Shown here piece by piece: positions 32,968 to 42,541 of a DNA stretch of 45,716 nucleotides. The stretch is from Fidelibacterota bacterium (GTDB lineage Bacteria > Fidelibacterota > Fidelibacteria > Fidelibacterales > Fidelibacteraceae): positions 1 through 45,716 of the forward strand of contig JAIPIT010000007.1 in the NCBI GenBank assembly GCA_021734505.1, in the 5' to 3' direction. The notes under the pieces are model-generated. The model did not search any database. It saw only the letters and a list, made by a program, of their open reading frames with translations, and was not told the DNA's origin. A program made the translations under genes and the position numbers. Position 1 is the first letter of the stretch. Each line of letters starts with the position of its first letter.

Positions 32968-34137
32968 ATGAAGCAAATCAGATATATTATAGCCATTCTG
33001 CTTTTTTTATGCGCGATTTTAAATGCACAGCAAATAATTCGATGGATCGTCATTGTTGAAGTTCCGCTTGAGACACCAAAAGATGCTGAGGTCTATATTG
33101 CAGGTAATTTCAATCTTTGGAACCCTGCAGATCAGTTGTATAAACTTATTCCAGTTAGAACCGGTCTGTATACTTTGACAATGAATATGAACATTGATGA
33201 TGTGGAATTCAAATTTACGCTGGGTTCTTGGGATAAAGTTGAAGTTCTCAGTAATAACGAAGATAGACCTAACCGTATTGAGAAATTTAAAAATGTTATT
33301 ATTAAAGAAACTTATAAAGTTGAGGCATGGGCAAATAGAGAACATAGATCGACCATGACCGGGAATATCAAGATCATTGAAGATTTTACTATGCCCCAAT
33401 TGGAACGCACCCGGTGTTTGCGGGTCTATTTGCCGCCGGGCTATGGAAACAGCTTAAAGCGATATCCGGTTATGTACATGCATGACGGGCAAAATCTATT
33501 TTCAGATGCAACAGCATATTCCGGAGAGTGGGGAATTGATGAAACGTTAGAAAAAATGATTAAAAAGAAAGAAATACCCAAAATGATCGTTGTAGGTATT
33601 GATAATCATTCCCGGTACCGCCTGAACGAATATACGCCTTTTCCCTTTGAATATCATGGACAAGAGATCGATGCCGAAGCCCAATTATACGGTCGCTTTT
33701 TAGTTGAAACCTTAAAACCTTATATCGATAAACATTACCGTACAAAAAAAGGACGAAAATTTACAGCCGTATCCGGATCCTCTATGGGGGGATTGGTTTC
33801 GGTTTATTTAGCCCTTGAGTATCAGGAAATTTTTTCCAAAGTTGGTGCCTTATCTTCTGCTTTTGGCGTATGCCGGGATGATCTTATCGGTTTTATTGCA
33901 CAGCATCCCAAAGAGTATCCCATTCGTTTCTGGTTGGATGCCGGTACGGAAGAGGGTGAAAATATGAAAATCGAAACAAATCAAATTCAGATCAGGAATG
34001 CTCTGATTGCTGCGGGTTGGGAAGACAGTAGCGAAGTAATTTTTAAAATTTATGAAGGCGCCGAACATCACGAAAGCTATTGGCGTCAAAGATTTGGGGA
34101 CGTACTGGAGTTTTTATGGGACAAAAAACACTTCTAA
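32968..34137 (+). CDS. Exported esterase with N-terminal glycan-binding-like domain
   Basis: The 389-residue protein has a signal peptide ending at AILNAQ. Residues ~25-125 resemble a CBM20/CBM48-type starch-binding fold (VYIAGNFNLWNPAD, FKFTLGSWDKVEV). A putative esterase (enterochelin-esterase/esterase D-like) domain follows: VMYMHDGQNLF, nucleophile SGSSMGGL near residue 272 and the catalytic His in YEGAEHHESYW. Such combinations are seen in secreted carbohydrate esterases, so the target is probably an acylated sugar (inference). It is divergent from the histidine kinase gene, which may regulate it. Confidence 0.8.
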   Translation: MKQIRYIIAILLFLCAILNAQQIIRWIVIVEVPLETPKDAEVYIAGNFNLWNPADQLYKLIPVRTGLYTLTMNMNIDDVEFKFTLGSWDKVEVLSNNEDRPNRIEKFKNVIIKETYKVEAWANREHRSTMTGNIKIIEDFTMPQLERTRCLRVYLPPGYGNSLKRYPVMYMHDGQNLFSDATAYSGEWGIDETLEKMIKKKEIPKMIVVGIDNHSRYRLNEYTPFPFEYHGQEIDAEAQLYGRFLVETLKPYIDKHYRTKKGRKFTAVSGSSMGGLVSVYLALEYQEIFSKVGALSSAFGVCRDDLIGFIAQHPKEYPIRFWLDAGTEEGENMKIETNQIQIRNALIAAGWEDSSEVIFKIYEGAEHHESYWRQRFGDVLEFLWDKKHF

Positions 34138-34175
34138 AAATTAAAAATAAATTGACTCAGTCGCGTAGATTATCT

Positions 34176-34210
34176 TTTTGCCTTTAAGCTTTTAGCTTCG
34201 TACTTTTATT
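34176..34210. repeat. Heptamer tandem array before recG
   Basis: In-phase units TTTTGCC, TTTAAGC, TTTTAGC, TTCGTAC and TTTTATT run to one base before the recG ATG. Rotated they read AGCTTTT, AGCTTCG, TACTTTT, the same AGCTTYT class as at 8347-8423. Confidence 0.75.
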
Positions 34211-34211
34211 C

Positions 34212-36296
34212 ATGATATTTCAAGATCTAAATATTAATGTAAGTAATTTGCCACTGATTGGAGAAAAAAGGCGTGAAGCTCTTGCGACTGTCGGTGTATA
34301 TACTTTAGAAGATCTATTGTATTATGTTCCGCGTGCTTATCTTGATCGCAGTTCTGTAAAACCCATTGGTCAGCTTATTGTAGGTGAGGAGTGTACGGTT
34401 GTTGGAGAAGTTCAACGAGTGCGTCTTATTCCTGCAAAAAAACGAAAAATATTAAAAATTGAGATCATGGATTCATCCGGGATCCTGACATTGAATTGGT
34501 TCCATGGAAGTGAATGGATCCAGAATACTTTCAAACCCGGAGATACCGTTTCTGTTTTTGGAAAAGTGGAATTCTACCGCGGTAATACCATGACCCACCC
34601 GGATTTTGATATTATTGATCCCGATAAAGATGCATTGAACACCGGGGGTGTTATTCCTGTCTATCCCTTGACTCAGGACCTGAGAAAAAGTGGTTTTACA
34701 AGTCGATCATTCAGGAAATTATTTGCTCTTATCCTTGATAAATTGCATCCCGATATATCTGATCCCATTCCTGAAAAAATACGAAATGAAAATAACTTAA
34801 TGTCATTTATTGAGGCAATAAAACAATTGCATTTCCCCGGATCAGCCGATTTGCTAAATAAGGCACTTTATCGTTTTAAATTTCAGGAATCGTTAATGTT
34901 GCAAAGCATTATCTCAATAAAAAAACGTCGAGTTAAAGAACAGAAAAATAACACAAAATGCGAAAAAGCCGGGGAGATTTTGCGTAATTTATATGAACAT
35001 TTACCTTTTGAAGCCACTGAGGCTCAAAAGCGTGTATTAAAAGAAATATATAGTGATTTTAAAGGCGATCACCCAATGAATCGCTTACTTCAAGGGGATG
35101 TCGGTTGCGGAAAGACATTGGTTGCGGCCATGGCTGCAGCAATTATTACCGCTAATGGATATCAAACTGCGATCATGGCCCCGACAGAGATCCTGGCGAA
35201 TCAACATTATGAGCATTTTAAAAGTGAATTTGATCGTCTGGATGTGAATTGTTGTCTCTTAACAGGAAAAACACCCAAAAAACAACGCGATCTTTTACTT
35301 TCTGAAATTGCTTCTGGTGCAATCCCTATCGTGATAGGTACCCATGCTTTGATACAGGAAGATGTACTTTTCTCCCATTTAGGTTTAGTGATCATAGATG
35401 AACAACATCGCTTTGGAGTTGATCAGCGTGGAACACTTATAAAAAAAGGATTACATCCGCATACACTGGCAATGACAGCAACCCCCATTCCAAGAACACT
35501 GAGTATGACACTTTATGGTGATATGGATGTATCGATCATTGATGAAATGCCTAAGGGACGTATACCGGTTAGAACAAAAGTAGTGCTACCTAAACGCCTA
35601 CCGGGTGTGTATGATTTTCTTGAAAAGGAAATGATCGCCGGTCAACAAATATATGTTGTATTCCCTTTAATAGCAGAATCGGAGAAAATTGATCTGAAGG
35701 CTGTTGAAAAAGGGTATGAAGAATTGCAGGAACGTTTTCATGCTTATAATGTTGGCATGCTTCATGGCAGAACTAAAAAAGATGATAAAAAACAGATCAT
35801 GCAGGCATTTATTAACAATGAAATTCAACTTCTTGTAAGCACGACTGTAATCGAAGTAGGTGTTAATAATCCCAATGCCACAGTGATGCTGATTGAAAAT
35901 GCCGAACGCTTTGGTTTAAGTCAGTTACATCAACTAAGAGGCCGGGTAGGCCGGGGAAGCGAAGCATCTTGGTGTATACTTGTACAGCGCAATCAAACAC
36001 AAATTTCAACTGACCGTCTGAGAATTTTAGAAAATAGCAATGACGGATTCATTATATCCGAAGAAGATCTTCGTCAACGTGGTCAAGGTGACCTATTCGG
36101 GGCACGCCAGCATGGCCTGCCGGATCTGAAATTTGTAAACATGTTCTCAGACAGACCAATTATGGAAAAAGCCCGGGATACCGCATTTACTTTGATACAA
36201 AATGATCCTCAACTTCTTCTTCCAGTTAATCTGAATTTTCGCAATTACTTCCTTACCCACTATGCCGATAAACTTGATTACGCAGGAATAGGATAA
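34212..36296 (+). CDS. recG: ATP-dependent DNA helicase RecG
   Basis: The 694-residue branch-migration helicase remodels stalled replication forks. The N-terminal wedge OB-fold (GEECTVVGEVQRVR) is followed by the SF2 motor: GDVGCGKT (Walker A), APTEILANQHYEHF, DEQHRFGV (motif II), TATPIPRT (motif III) and VIEVGVNNPNA and QLRGRVGRG (motifs V and VI). The C-terminal RecG-specific region is present. The start ATG lies directly after a heptamer array and has no clear Shine-Dalgarno sequence. Confidence 0.97.
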   Translation: MIFQDLNINVSNLPLIGEKRREALATVGVYTLEDLLYYVPRAYLDRSSVKPIGQLIVGEECTVVGEVQRVRLIPAKKRKILKIEIMDSSGILTLNWFHGSEWIQNTFKPGDTVSVFGKVEFYRGNTMTHPDFDIIDPDKDALNTGGVIPVYPLTQDLRKSGFTSRSFRKLFALILDKLHPDISDPIPEKIRNENNLMSFIEAIKQLHFPGSADLLNKALYRFKFQESLMLQSIISIKKRRVKEQKNNTKCEKAGEILRNLYEHLPFEATEAQKRVLKEIYSDFKGDHPMNRLLQGDVGCGKTLVAAMAAAIITANGYQTAIMAPTEILANQHYEHFKSEFDRLDVNCCLLTGKTPKKQRDLLLSEIASGAIPIVIGTHALIQEDVLFSHLGLVIIDEQHRFGVDQRGTLIKKGLHPHTLAMTATPIPRTLSMTLYGDMDVSIIDEMPKGRIPVRTKVVLPKRLPGVYDFLEKEMIAGQQIYVVFPLIAESEKIDLKAVEKGYEELQERFHAYNVGMLHGRTKKDDKKQIMQAFINNEIQLLVSTTVIEVGVNNPNATVMLIENAERFGLSQLHQLRGRVGRGSEASWCILVQRNQTQISTDRLRILENSNDGFIISEEDLRQRGQGDLFGARQHGLPDLKFVNMFSDRPIMEKARDTAFTLIQNDPQLLLPVNLNFRNYFLTHYADKLDYAGIG

Positions 36297-36322
36297 ATGG
36301 TAAACAATAAATGATAACTTAT
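36295..36322. repeat. Short heptamer tandem array after recG
   Basis: Units AAATGGT, AAACAAT, AAATGAT and AACTTAT run in phase from the recG stop codon and lead into a palindrome five bases later. Confidence 0.55.
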
Positions 36323-36326
36323 GTAG

Positions 36327-36346
36327 GGAACGGGCACGCATGTTCC
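36327..36346. repeat. Degenerate 20-bp palindrome
   Basis: GGAACGGGCA and CGCATGTTCC match as inverted arms at 7 of 10 positions, with a GTAGG flank. It resembles the GACGGAGCA palindrome at 45304 in size and flank, and may be a dispersed element. Confidence 0.4.
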
Positions 36347-36362
36347 GAGCAGTGTTTGGTTT

Positions 36363-36404
36363 AATAACCAAGTTTCAATAACCAAGAACCAAGTATCAAA
36401 AATC
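36363..36404. repeat. Heptamer tandem array (AAKWAYC class)
   Basis: Six in-phase units, AATAACC, AAGTTTC, AATAACC, AAGAACC, AAGTATC and AAAAATC, lie between recG and the DUF1844 gene. Confidence 0.8.
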
Positions 36405-36537
36405 CTTAAACTCAAAATATTTTCGGAACACAATGCCCAATGAAGCATTAATAGCCTTAGTTTTTGAGTAGGTTTTTATTGTTATACATCATAATTGGAA
36501 TTAAATTAATGTTCTTAAATATTAATTGGAGGAAAAG

Positions 36538-36873
36538 ATGACTGATACGATCACCAGCGGACAATTATTTATGGGTTTAGTCTATAGTTTAACCCAATCT
36601 GCATTTATTAGTCTCGGTAAATTACCGGACCCAATGACAGGAAGTATTGACCGGAATCTCCCGCAAGCTTCACAAACCATTGACTTGCTTGCTGCACTTC
36701 AGGAAAAGACCAAGGGTAATTTAGAGCAAGAAGAAGAAAGGTTCCTTAGCCGGACCATCTCCGATCTTCGTTTGAATTATGTTGATGAGGTCAATAAACC
36801 AAAAGAAGAAAAAAAAGAAACTGAAGAGGAAAAAGAAACTCCTCCCGAAGAAAAATCAGACAAAGCTAAATAA
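36538..36873 (+). CDS. DUF1844 family protein
   Basis: From ATG 36538, which has GGAGG five bases upstream, the protein has 111 residues (a TTG at 36526 is not needed). Residues ~9-85 match DUF1844: LFMGLVYSLTQSAFISLGKLPDP and QTIDLLAALQEKTKGNL. The C-terminal ~30 residues are a Lys/Glu-rich tail. The family is widespread in FCB and related bacteria; its function is not known. It is followed after 17 bp by the DUF2723 gene and may be co-transcribed. Confidence 0.85.
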   Translation: MTDTITSGQLFMGLVYSLTQSAFISLGKLPDPMTGSIDRNLPQASQTIDLLAALQEKTKGNLEQEEERFLSRTISDLRLNYVDEVNKPKEEKKETEEEKETPPEEKSDKAK

Positions 36874-36890
36874 ATTTTGAAAAAAGGGAA

Positions 36891-39539
36891 ATGATGTTAA
36901 TTGACAAAATCAAAAAAGCAAATAAATTGAAATTGGGCTTTGGGCTTGGTTCTTTCCTGCTCTCATTTATTGTTTATATGCTAACTGTAGCTCCTACATT
37001 GTCGTTTTGGGATTGTGGTGAGTTTATTGCATGTGCAGCAACAATGTCTGTACCTCACCCACCCGGAGCTCCACTGTTCTTACTTTTTTCTCGGATATTT
37101 TCAATGATCCCGTTTAGTACGGATATTGCATATCGGACGAATCTATTATCTGTTTTCACTTCAGCATCAACAATTATTTTACTTTACTATAGCATAATAC
37201 TTCTTATTCAACGCTTCCGTGGAAAAGCTGAAACATTAAAAGACCAATTTATTGTTTATTTCTCTGCTTTCATTGGTGCAATGGCCTTTGCATTCTCGGA
37301 TAGTCAATGGTTCAATGCCGTAGAAACTGAAGTATATGCATTTAGTACACTTCTGACCGCGCTGACCGTTTGGCTTGTGTTAAAATGGGATGCAGAAGAT
37401 ATTAAAGGTAAACATGGTGAGAAATACTTGTTGTTTTTGTTTTATTCATTGGGAATTGCAGTTGGAATGCACCTTCTTAATATCCTGGCAATTCCTTTTA
37501 TTGTCCTTATCATCTATTTTCGTTACTCAAAATTCGAGATCAAGAGCTTTTTGGGTGTTTCAGCACTTGCGGGTATAATATATTTGATCATTCATAAAGG
37601 TATTATTGATGGCACTCCGGAAATTGCCAAAATGATCAATATCAATCCTGCCGCTGTTTCATTTCCTTTGGCTCTTCTTGTTGTAGCTGCGATCTTTTTG
37701 GCTTTATTCTTTATTTTTGGGAAAGCATTAAAATCACGCCCCATTGCCGCAAAATGGAGCCGCTTGGTCTGTATCGGACTTATTTTAATAACAGTGGGCT
37801 ATTCCAGTTATGAAATCATCTTTATCCGTTCTCTGAAAAATCCGGGCATTGATGAAAATGATCCCGAAACAGTTTCCGCAGCAGTTTCTTATCTGCATCG
37901 TGAGCAATATGGACAGCACTCCTGGAGTAGGGAAGATGCCATGTCTCAAAACAAAACAAATGTTCAGTATAAAAGCTCATTTGATTTTTTCTGGCGCTAT
38001 CAATTCAAGCGTATGTATATTCGCTATTTCAATTGGCAGTACATGGGTCGCGCAGAAGGGGGCGGTGTTGGGTGGTCCGGTGCTGAAGTAGATATAAAAC
38101 AGCTTTGGGCGCTACCCTTTCTTTTCGGAATGATCGGAGCCTTTTTCCACTTTTCAAAGGATTGGAGGCGGGCTTTCCCGATATTGATCTTGTTTGTTAT
38201 GACCGGATTGGCGATCGTTCTTTATGTGAATAATCCTGATCCACAGCCCAGGGAGCGTGACTATTCCTATGTGGGGAGCTTCTTTACTTTTGCCTTCTGG
38301 ATAGGTATAGGTGCTCTTGCTGCACTGGATACGCTGGACAGGCTGATCAAAAAAAGAAAACTAAAGCAAATTTTAATTACTACGGCATCTGTTTTGCTCT
38401 TAGTTGCGCTTCCAATGAATTTGTTATTGGCAAATTTTGAATCACACAGCCGAAAAGGCAATTATGTAGCCTCTGACTATGCTTATAACTTATTGAATTC
38501 TTGCGAGGAAAATGGCATCCTGTTTACGAACGGCGATAATGACACTTTTCCTCTTTGGTATATGCAGGAAGTGGAGAAATTTAGAAAAGATGTTAAGGTC
38601 GTTAATTTGAGTTTATTAAACACTCCCTGGTATATCAAGCAGTTAAAAAACACAGATCCTGCTATTCCACTTCGTTGGACCGATGCTCAAATAGAGACTA
38701 TTCGGCCGATACCCTGGAAAACTCAGGAGGTTACGATTGCCGGCATAACGACATCCATAAAACCCACTTATGGGGGACAATATCTCCGGGTACAAGATTT
38801 AATGATCTTAGAACTGATCAGGGTAATCAACTGGAAAAGTCCTATCTACTTTGCGGTTACCGTTTCAGGTTCATCCCGTCTTGGTCTGGATGATTATTTA
38901 TCCATGGAAGGACAGGTCATGAAACTTTACCCCTATAAAGTTTCAAAGATCGATGAAAACAAGATCTACGATAATTTTACCGATAATTATAAATTCCGGA
39001 ATTTAAATAGTCCCGATGTATATTTCAGTCCCAATACCAAACGACTAATGCAAAATTATCGTACCGCTGTATTACAAGCGGCAATGAAATTCATTGAAGA
39101 TGGCAATGATGAAAAAGCCAGTGGAATACTTGCCGCTATTGATAAAAACATACCTGAAGATATTATCCCTCAATATCATCCTGAACTTACTTTACAGACA
39201 GGACGGTTGTATTTCCAACTGGGTGATACAACAGAATATATACGTCGAATAGATGATATTTTGGGCCAAAATAATCTTGACCAACGAACACTCATGCTGA
39301 TCGCCCAGGAGCTGGTTTATACTCTACAAGATTATAATAAAGCCGAGCAGATACTTTTACCGCTTTACAAACAAGATCCCTATAACAACTGGATCGCCGG
39401 AACATTGGTTCGACTTTACCGCGAAACAGGGGAATTTGTTTCAGCTTTAAATATCCTTGATGGTTGGCTAAAAAAAGCGCCTAATGACCATCAGGCTCAG
39501 GCTCTGAAAACACAGATCGAAGAATTGGCAAATGAATGA
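36891..39539 (+). CDS. DUF2723 polytopic membrane protein with C-terminal TPR-like region
   Basis: The 882-residue protein opens with a membrane helix and the family hallmark LTVAPTLSFWDCGEFIACAATMSVPHPPGAP, part of a GT-C-like (protein O-mannosyltransferase type) fold. About a dozen hydrophobic helices run to residue ~520. A soluble part follows with NGDNDTFPLWYMQEVEKFRKDVKVVNLSL, then a helical repeat region at the C-terminus (residues ~760-882, ALNILDGWLKKAPNDHQAQALK). Catalytic residues in GT-C enzymes are acidic; the Asp-Cys-Gly-Glu in the first loop is a candidate. The overlap (ATGA) with the next glycosyltransferase gene points to a shared polysaccharide or glycoprotein pathway. Confidence 0.85.
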   Translation: MMLIDKIKKANKLKLGFGLGSFLLSFIVYMLTVAPTLSFWDCGEFIACAATMSVPHPPGAPLFLLFSRIFSMIPFSTDIAYRTNLLSVFTSASTIILLYYSIILLIQRFRGKAETLKDQFIVYFSAFIGAMAFAFSDSQWFNAVETEVYAFSTLLTALTVWLVLKWDAEDIKGKHGEKYLLFLFYSLGIAVGMHLLNILAIPFIVLIIYFRYSKFEIKSFLGVSALAGIIYLIIHKGIIDGTPEIAKMININPAAVSFPLALLVVAAIFLALFFIFGKALKSRPIAAKWSRLVCIGLILITVGYSSYEIIFIRSLKNPGIDENDPETVSAAVSYLHREQYGQHSWSREDAMSQNKTNVQYKSSFDFFWRYQFKRMYIRYFNWQYMGRAEGGGVGWSGAEVDIKQLWALPFLFGMIGAFFHFSKDWRRAFPILILFVMTGLAIVLYVNNPDPQPRERDYSYVGSFFTFAFWIGIGALAALDTLDRLIKKRKLKQILITTASVLLLVALPMNLLLANFESHSRKGNYVASDYAYNLLNSCEENGILFTNGDNDTFPLWYMQEVEKFRKDVKVVNLSLLNTPWYIKQLKNTDPAIPLRWTDAQIETIRPIPWKTQEVTIAGITTSIKPTYGGQYLRVQDLMILELIRVINWKSPIYFAVTVSGSSRLGLDDYLSMEGQVMKLYPYKVSKIDENKIYDNFTDNYKFRNLNSPDVYFSPNTKRLMQNYRTAVLQAAMKFIEDGNDEKASGILAAIDKNIPEDIIPQYHPELTLQTGRLYFQLGDTTEYIRRIDDILGQNNLDQRTLMLIAQELVYTLQDYNKAEQILLPLYKQDPYNNWIAGTLVRLYRETGEFVSALNILDGWLKKAPNDHQAQALKTQIEELANE

Positions 39540-40612
39540 TTTATGCCTGCAGGGATAAGCCCGATATTCAGGTAAAAGAAAAAGTAGCTATTGTACTGCT
39601 TAGCTATAATAGCCGGGTTTATTTGGAACGCTTTTTGCCTTTTGTCTTGAAAACGGAATATCAGGATCATCGTCTGATCATTGTGGATAATGCATCCGGT
39701 GACGATACATTGGAGTTCCTTCAAAAAGAATATCCGCAAATTGATATTTTACATATTGATGTTAATCATGGTTTTACGAATGGGTTTGTTGAGTCTCTTG
39801 CTTGTATTAAGGCAGAGTATTACGCTTTGTTGACTTCTGATGTTGAAGTACCACCTCAATGGTTGACCCCTTTAGTAGAAGCCATGGATGAAGATAAAAA
39901 GCTAGGTGCATGCCAGCCAAAGATAAAAGCCTATAAAGAAAGGGATTCCTTTGAGTATGCCGGTGCCTCCGGTGGATTCATGGATCCTTTCGGATATATG
40001 TTCTGCCGGGGCAGGATATTTGATCACGTGGAGAAGGACAAGGGTCAATATGATGATCCTCTGGATATATTCTGGGCGAGTGGAGCCGTATTTTTACTAC
40101 GTTCTGCCGTTTATCATCAGGTGGGTGGCTTTGATAATGATTTCTTTGCCCACATGGAAGAGATCGATCTATGTTGGAAGATCCAAAGAGCAGGTTATGG
40201 GATCAAAGTTATACCAAAATCTGAAGTTTACCATGTCGGTGGTTCAGTGATTTTATATGGTAGCACTGAAAAGACCTTTCATAATTATCGGAACAACCTG
40301 ATCATGCTGACCAAACATTTACCGGTCGATCGTCTTATTTGGATGATCCCCTGGCGTTTATTGCTTGATCTGGTATCCGGGTTTCAGGTCTTGCTGTCGG
40401 GAAAACCAAAAGAAATGGGCGCTATATTAAAGGCTCACGCATATTTCTGGAGATCATTTGGAAAATGGATCGGAAAAAGAAAAGAAATATATTCAAAGGT
40501 ACCTTACACGGAACTTAAAGGAATTTATTCAAAATCCATTGTATGGCAATTTTTTGTTCAAGGTAAAAAAAAATATTCAGAACTGCCCGGCAGTTTGAGT
40601 AAAGGAGAATAG
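39536..40612 (+). CDS. Family 2 glycosyltransferase
   Basis: The 358-residue protein has the GT-A fold: N-terminal VAIVLLSYNSRVYLERF, IIVDNASGDDT, and the nucleotide-metal site LLTSDVEVPP in place of the DxD motif. The acceptor region FWASGAVFLLRSAVYHQVGGFDNDFFAHMEEIDLCWK resembles rhamnosyltransferases of O-antigen clusters (WbbL-like). A short hydrophobic C-terminal segment (LLDLVSGFQVLL) may anchor it to the membrane. It overlaps the DUF2723 gene by 4 bp and is followed 2 bp later by the cytidylyltransferase gene. Confidence 0.88.
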   Translation: MIYACRDKPDIQVKEKVAIVLLSYNSRVYLERFLPFVLKTEYQDHRLIIVDNASGDDTLEFLQKEYPQIDILHIDVNHGFTNGFVESLACIKAEYYALLTSDVEVPPQWLTPLVEAMDEDKKLGACQPKIKAYKERDSFEYAGASGGFMDPFGYMFCRGRIFDHVEKDKGQYDDPLDIFWASGAVFLLRSAVYHQVGGFDNDFFAHMEEIDLCWKIQRAGYGIKVIPKSEVYHVGGSVILYGSTEKTFHNYRNNLIMLTKHLPVDRLIWMIPWRLLLDLVSGFQVLLSGKPKEMGAILKAHAYFWRSFGKWIGKRKEIYSKVPYTELKGIYSKSIVWQFFVQGKKKYSELPGSLSKGE

Positions 40613-40614
40613 AT

Positions 40615-41391
40615 ATGAAAGTGGTTATTTTCGCCGGTGGAAAAGGAAGTCGGATTTCTGAAGAATCAATTCTACGACCAAAACCAATGATTGAAATAGG
40701 CGGGAAGCCCATATTATGGCATATTATGAAGCACTATGCTTCCTATGGTCATAATGAATTTGTTATTTGCCTCGGTTATAAGGGCGAAATGATCAAAGAA
40801 TATTTTTTGAATTACGTTGCTCTCCATTCAGATATGACGATCGATCTTAAAGATAATCAGGTAAAAGTCAGCGACAGCTCCTGCGAAGAATTTAAAATTT
40901 CCCTTATTGACACCGGCTTGGAAACCATGACTGCCGGTCGTTTAAAACGAGTACAAAAATATTTAAATAATGAAACATTTATGTTGACCTATGGCGATGG
41001 CGTCACAGATGTGGATATCAATCAACTTATTGAATTTCACAAAACCAAGAAGGGCATTGTGACCATGACCGGAGTCCAGCCGCAAAGTCGTTTTGGTATT
41101 TTGGATATTGATGAGAATGACATGGTTAGCACGTTTCAGGAAAAACCGAAAACCGAAAATGTCTGGATCAATGGTGGATATTTTGTTATCGAACCGGGCG
41201 TTTTTGATTATTTGCACGATAATGCGGACGATGTCATGTGGGAGCGTCAACCTCTCGAAGATATATGTGCAAAGAGCCAATTGGCAGTTTATAAACATCA
41301 TGGTTTCTGGAAATGTATGGATACTTTGCGTGACAAGATAGAACTTAATGAGCTTTGGGAAAACAATCCAAAATGGAAAAATTGGAAATGA
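40615..41391 (+). CDS. rfbF: Glucose-1-phosphate cytidylyltransferase
   Basis: The 258-residue enzyme makes CDP-glucose from CTP and glucose-1-phosphate, the first step of CDP-dideoxyhexose pathways. It begins with the nucleotide-binding loop VVIFAGGKGSRISEES, followed by RPKPMIEIGGKPILWHIMKHY. Family elements TYGDGVTDVDI, GGYFVIEPG and MWERQPLEDI are present. The length matches the characterised enzyme. A good aggag precedes its ATG, and its stop overlaps the dehydratase start (ATGA). Confidence 0.95.
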   Translation: MKVVIFAGGKGSRISEESILRPKPMIEIGGKPILWHIMKHYASYGHNEFVICLGYKGEMIKEYFLNYVALHSDMTIDLKDNQVKVSDSSCEEFKISLIDTGLETMTAGRLKRVQKYLNNETFMLTYGDGVTDVDINQLIEFHKTKKGIVTMTGVQPQSRFGILDIDENDMVSTFQEKPKTENVWINGGYFVIEPGVFDYLHDNADDVMWERQPLEDICAKSQLAVYKHHGFWKCMDTLRDKIELNELWENNPKWKNWK

Positions 41392-42461
41392 TAGACGAAT
41401 TAAGAACATTTTATAAAGATAAAAGTGTCTTTTTAACCGGTCATACCGGTTTTAAGGGCTCATGGATGTTGGTGATGCTTGAAAATCTGGGCGCAAAAGT
41501 GACCGGATATGCACTTGATCCCGTTCATCAGCATGATCTGTATAATTCTATCAGGGGTGATATCTTGTGTGATTCTCATATCGCTGATATTAGAGATAGA
41601 AATGCCGTTCATCAGGCACTTGAAAGAGCACAACCCGATATAATATTTCATTTTGCCGCTCAAGCTTTAGTTCGTGAATCCTATAAGATCCCGGTCAATA
41701 CTTTTGATACGAATGTAATGGGAACAGTGAATGTACTTGAAGCTATGCGTATGTTGACAAAACCGTGTACCGGGGTAATGATCACAACGGATAAAGTCTA
41801 CGAAAACATGGAATGGGAATTCCATTATAAAGAAAATGACAGGCTGGGCGGTTTTGACCCCTACAGTTCAAGTAAGGCAGGAGCTGAGATAGCGATCGCT
41901 TCATACCAAAAAGCATTTTTCAATCCACGAAATATTAATGAACATAAAAAATCAGTTGCAGCTGCCCGTGGGGGAAATGTAATTGGCGGTGGTGATTGGG
42001 CGGATAATCGTATTATTCCTGATCTGGTCCGTGCTTTACAGAAAAATGAACCATTACAGGTAAGAAATCCCAAGGCTATTCGTCCCTGGCAACATGTACT
42101 TGAATTGCTTTACGGTTATCTAATACTGGGATTTAAATTACATCAAGACCCGGTAAATATCCAGGGCGCATATAATTTCGGACCTGAAAAAGGTGACGAA
42201 ATGACAGTGGAAGAACTGGTCAATACGGCTATTCGTATTTGGGGATCAGGTGAGTTTGAACACCGGCCGGATAAAGAAAACTTACATGAAGCCGGGATCT
42301 TGCGTTTGGAAATTGAAAAATCAAAGAACACATTGAAATGGTACCCTCGTTGGAGATCTGATATTGCGGTAGAGAAGACCATGAACTGGTATAAGGAAGT
42401 TTTTGACGGCAAGGATGCTTTGGAAGTATGCAGAAAACAAATTGAAGAATATTTTGACTAG
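41388..42461 (+). CDS. rfbG: CDP-glucose 4,6-dehydratase
   Basis: I choose ATG 41388, which overlaps the rfbF stop by 4 bp and gives 357 residues; longer in-frame starts exist from 41355. The enzyme is an SDR-fold NAD enzyme converting CDP-glucose to CDP-4-keto-6-deoxyglucose. It has FLTGHTGFKGSWM (NAD site), TTDKVYENMEW, the catalytic Tyr/Lys in DPYSSSKAGAEIA and ARGGNVIGGGDWADNRIIPD. All features match characterised RfbG/DdhB. A heptamer array and the RmlC-like gene follow. Confidence 0.95.
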   Translation: MIDELRTFYKDKSVFLTGHTGFKGSWMLVMLENLGAKVTGYALDPVHQHDLYNSIRGDILCDSHIADIRDRNAVHQALERAQPDIIFHFAAQALVRESYKIPVNTFDTNVMGTVNVLEAMRMLTKPCTGVMITTDKVYENMEWEFHYKENDRLGGFDPYSSSKAGAEIAIASYQKAFFNPRNINEHKKSVAAARGGNVIGGGDWADNRIIPDLVRALQKNEPLQVRNPKAIRPWQHVLELLYGYLILGFKLHQDPVNIQGAYNFGPEKGDEMTVEELVNTAIRIWGSGEFEHRPDKENLHEAGILRLEIEKSKNTLKWYPRWRSDIAVEKTMNWYKEVFDGKDALEVCRKQIEEYFD

Positions 42462-42501
42462 AAATCTGTAGCGAGGAGCCGATAGCCGGAAGTTAGAAGC
42501 T
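42461..42501. repeat. Heptamer tandem array between rfbG and the epimerase gene
   Basis: On the minus strand the units are AGCTTCT, AACTTCC, GGCTATC, GGCTCCT, CGCTACA and GATTTC, in phase. It belongs to the AGCTTYT class and splits the sugar operon. Confidence 0.7.
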
Positions 42502-42541
42502 ATATTGAATAAATTTTAAAATCTAAACCGTGAAATTTAAC

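Noticed and set aside
40963-41409. A 148-codon minus-strand frame opposite rfbF
   Set aside because: Shadow of a highly conserved cytidylyltransferase; no start signal and no family match recognised.
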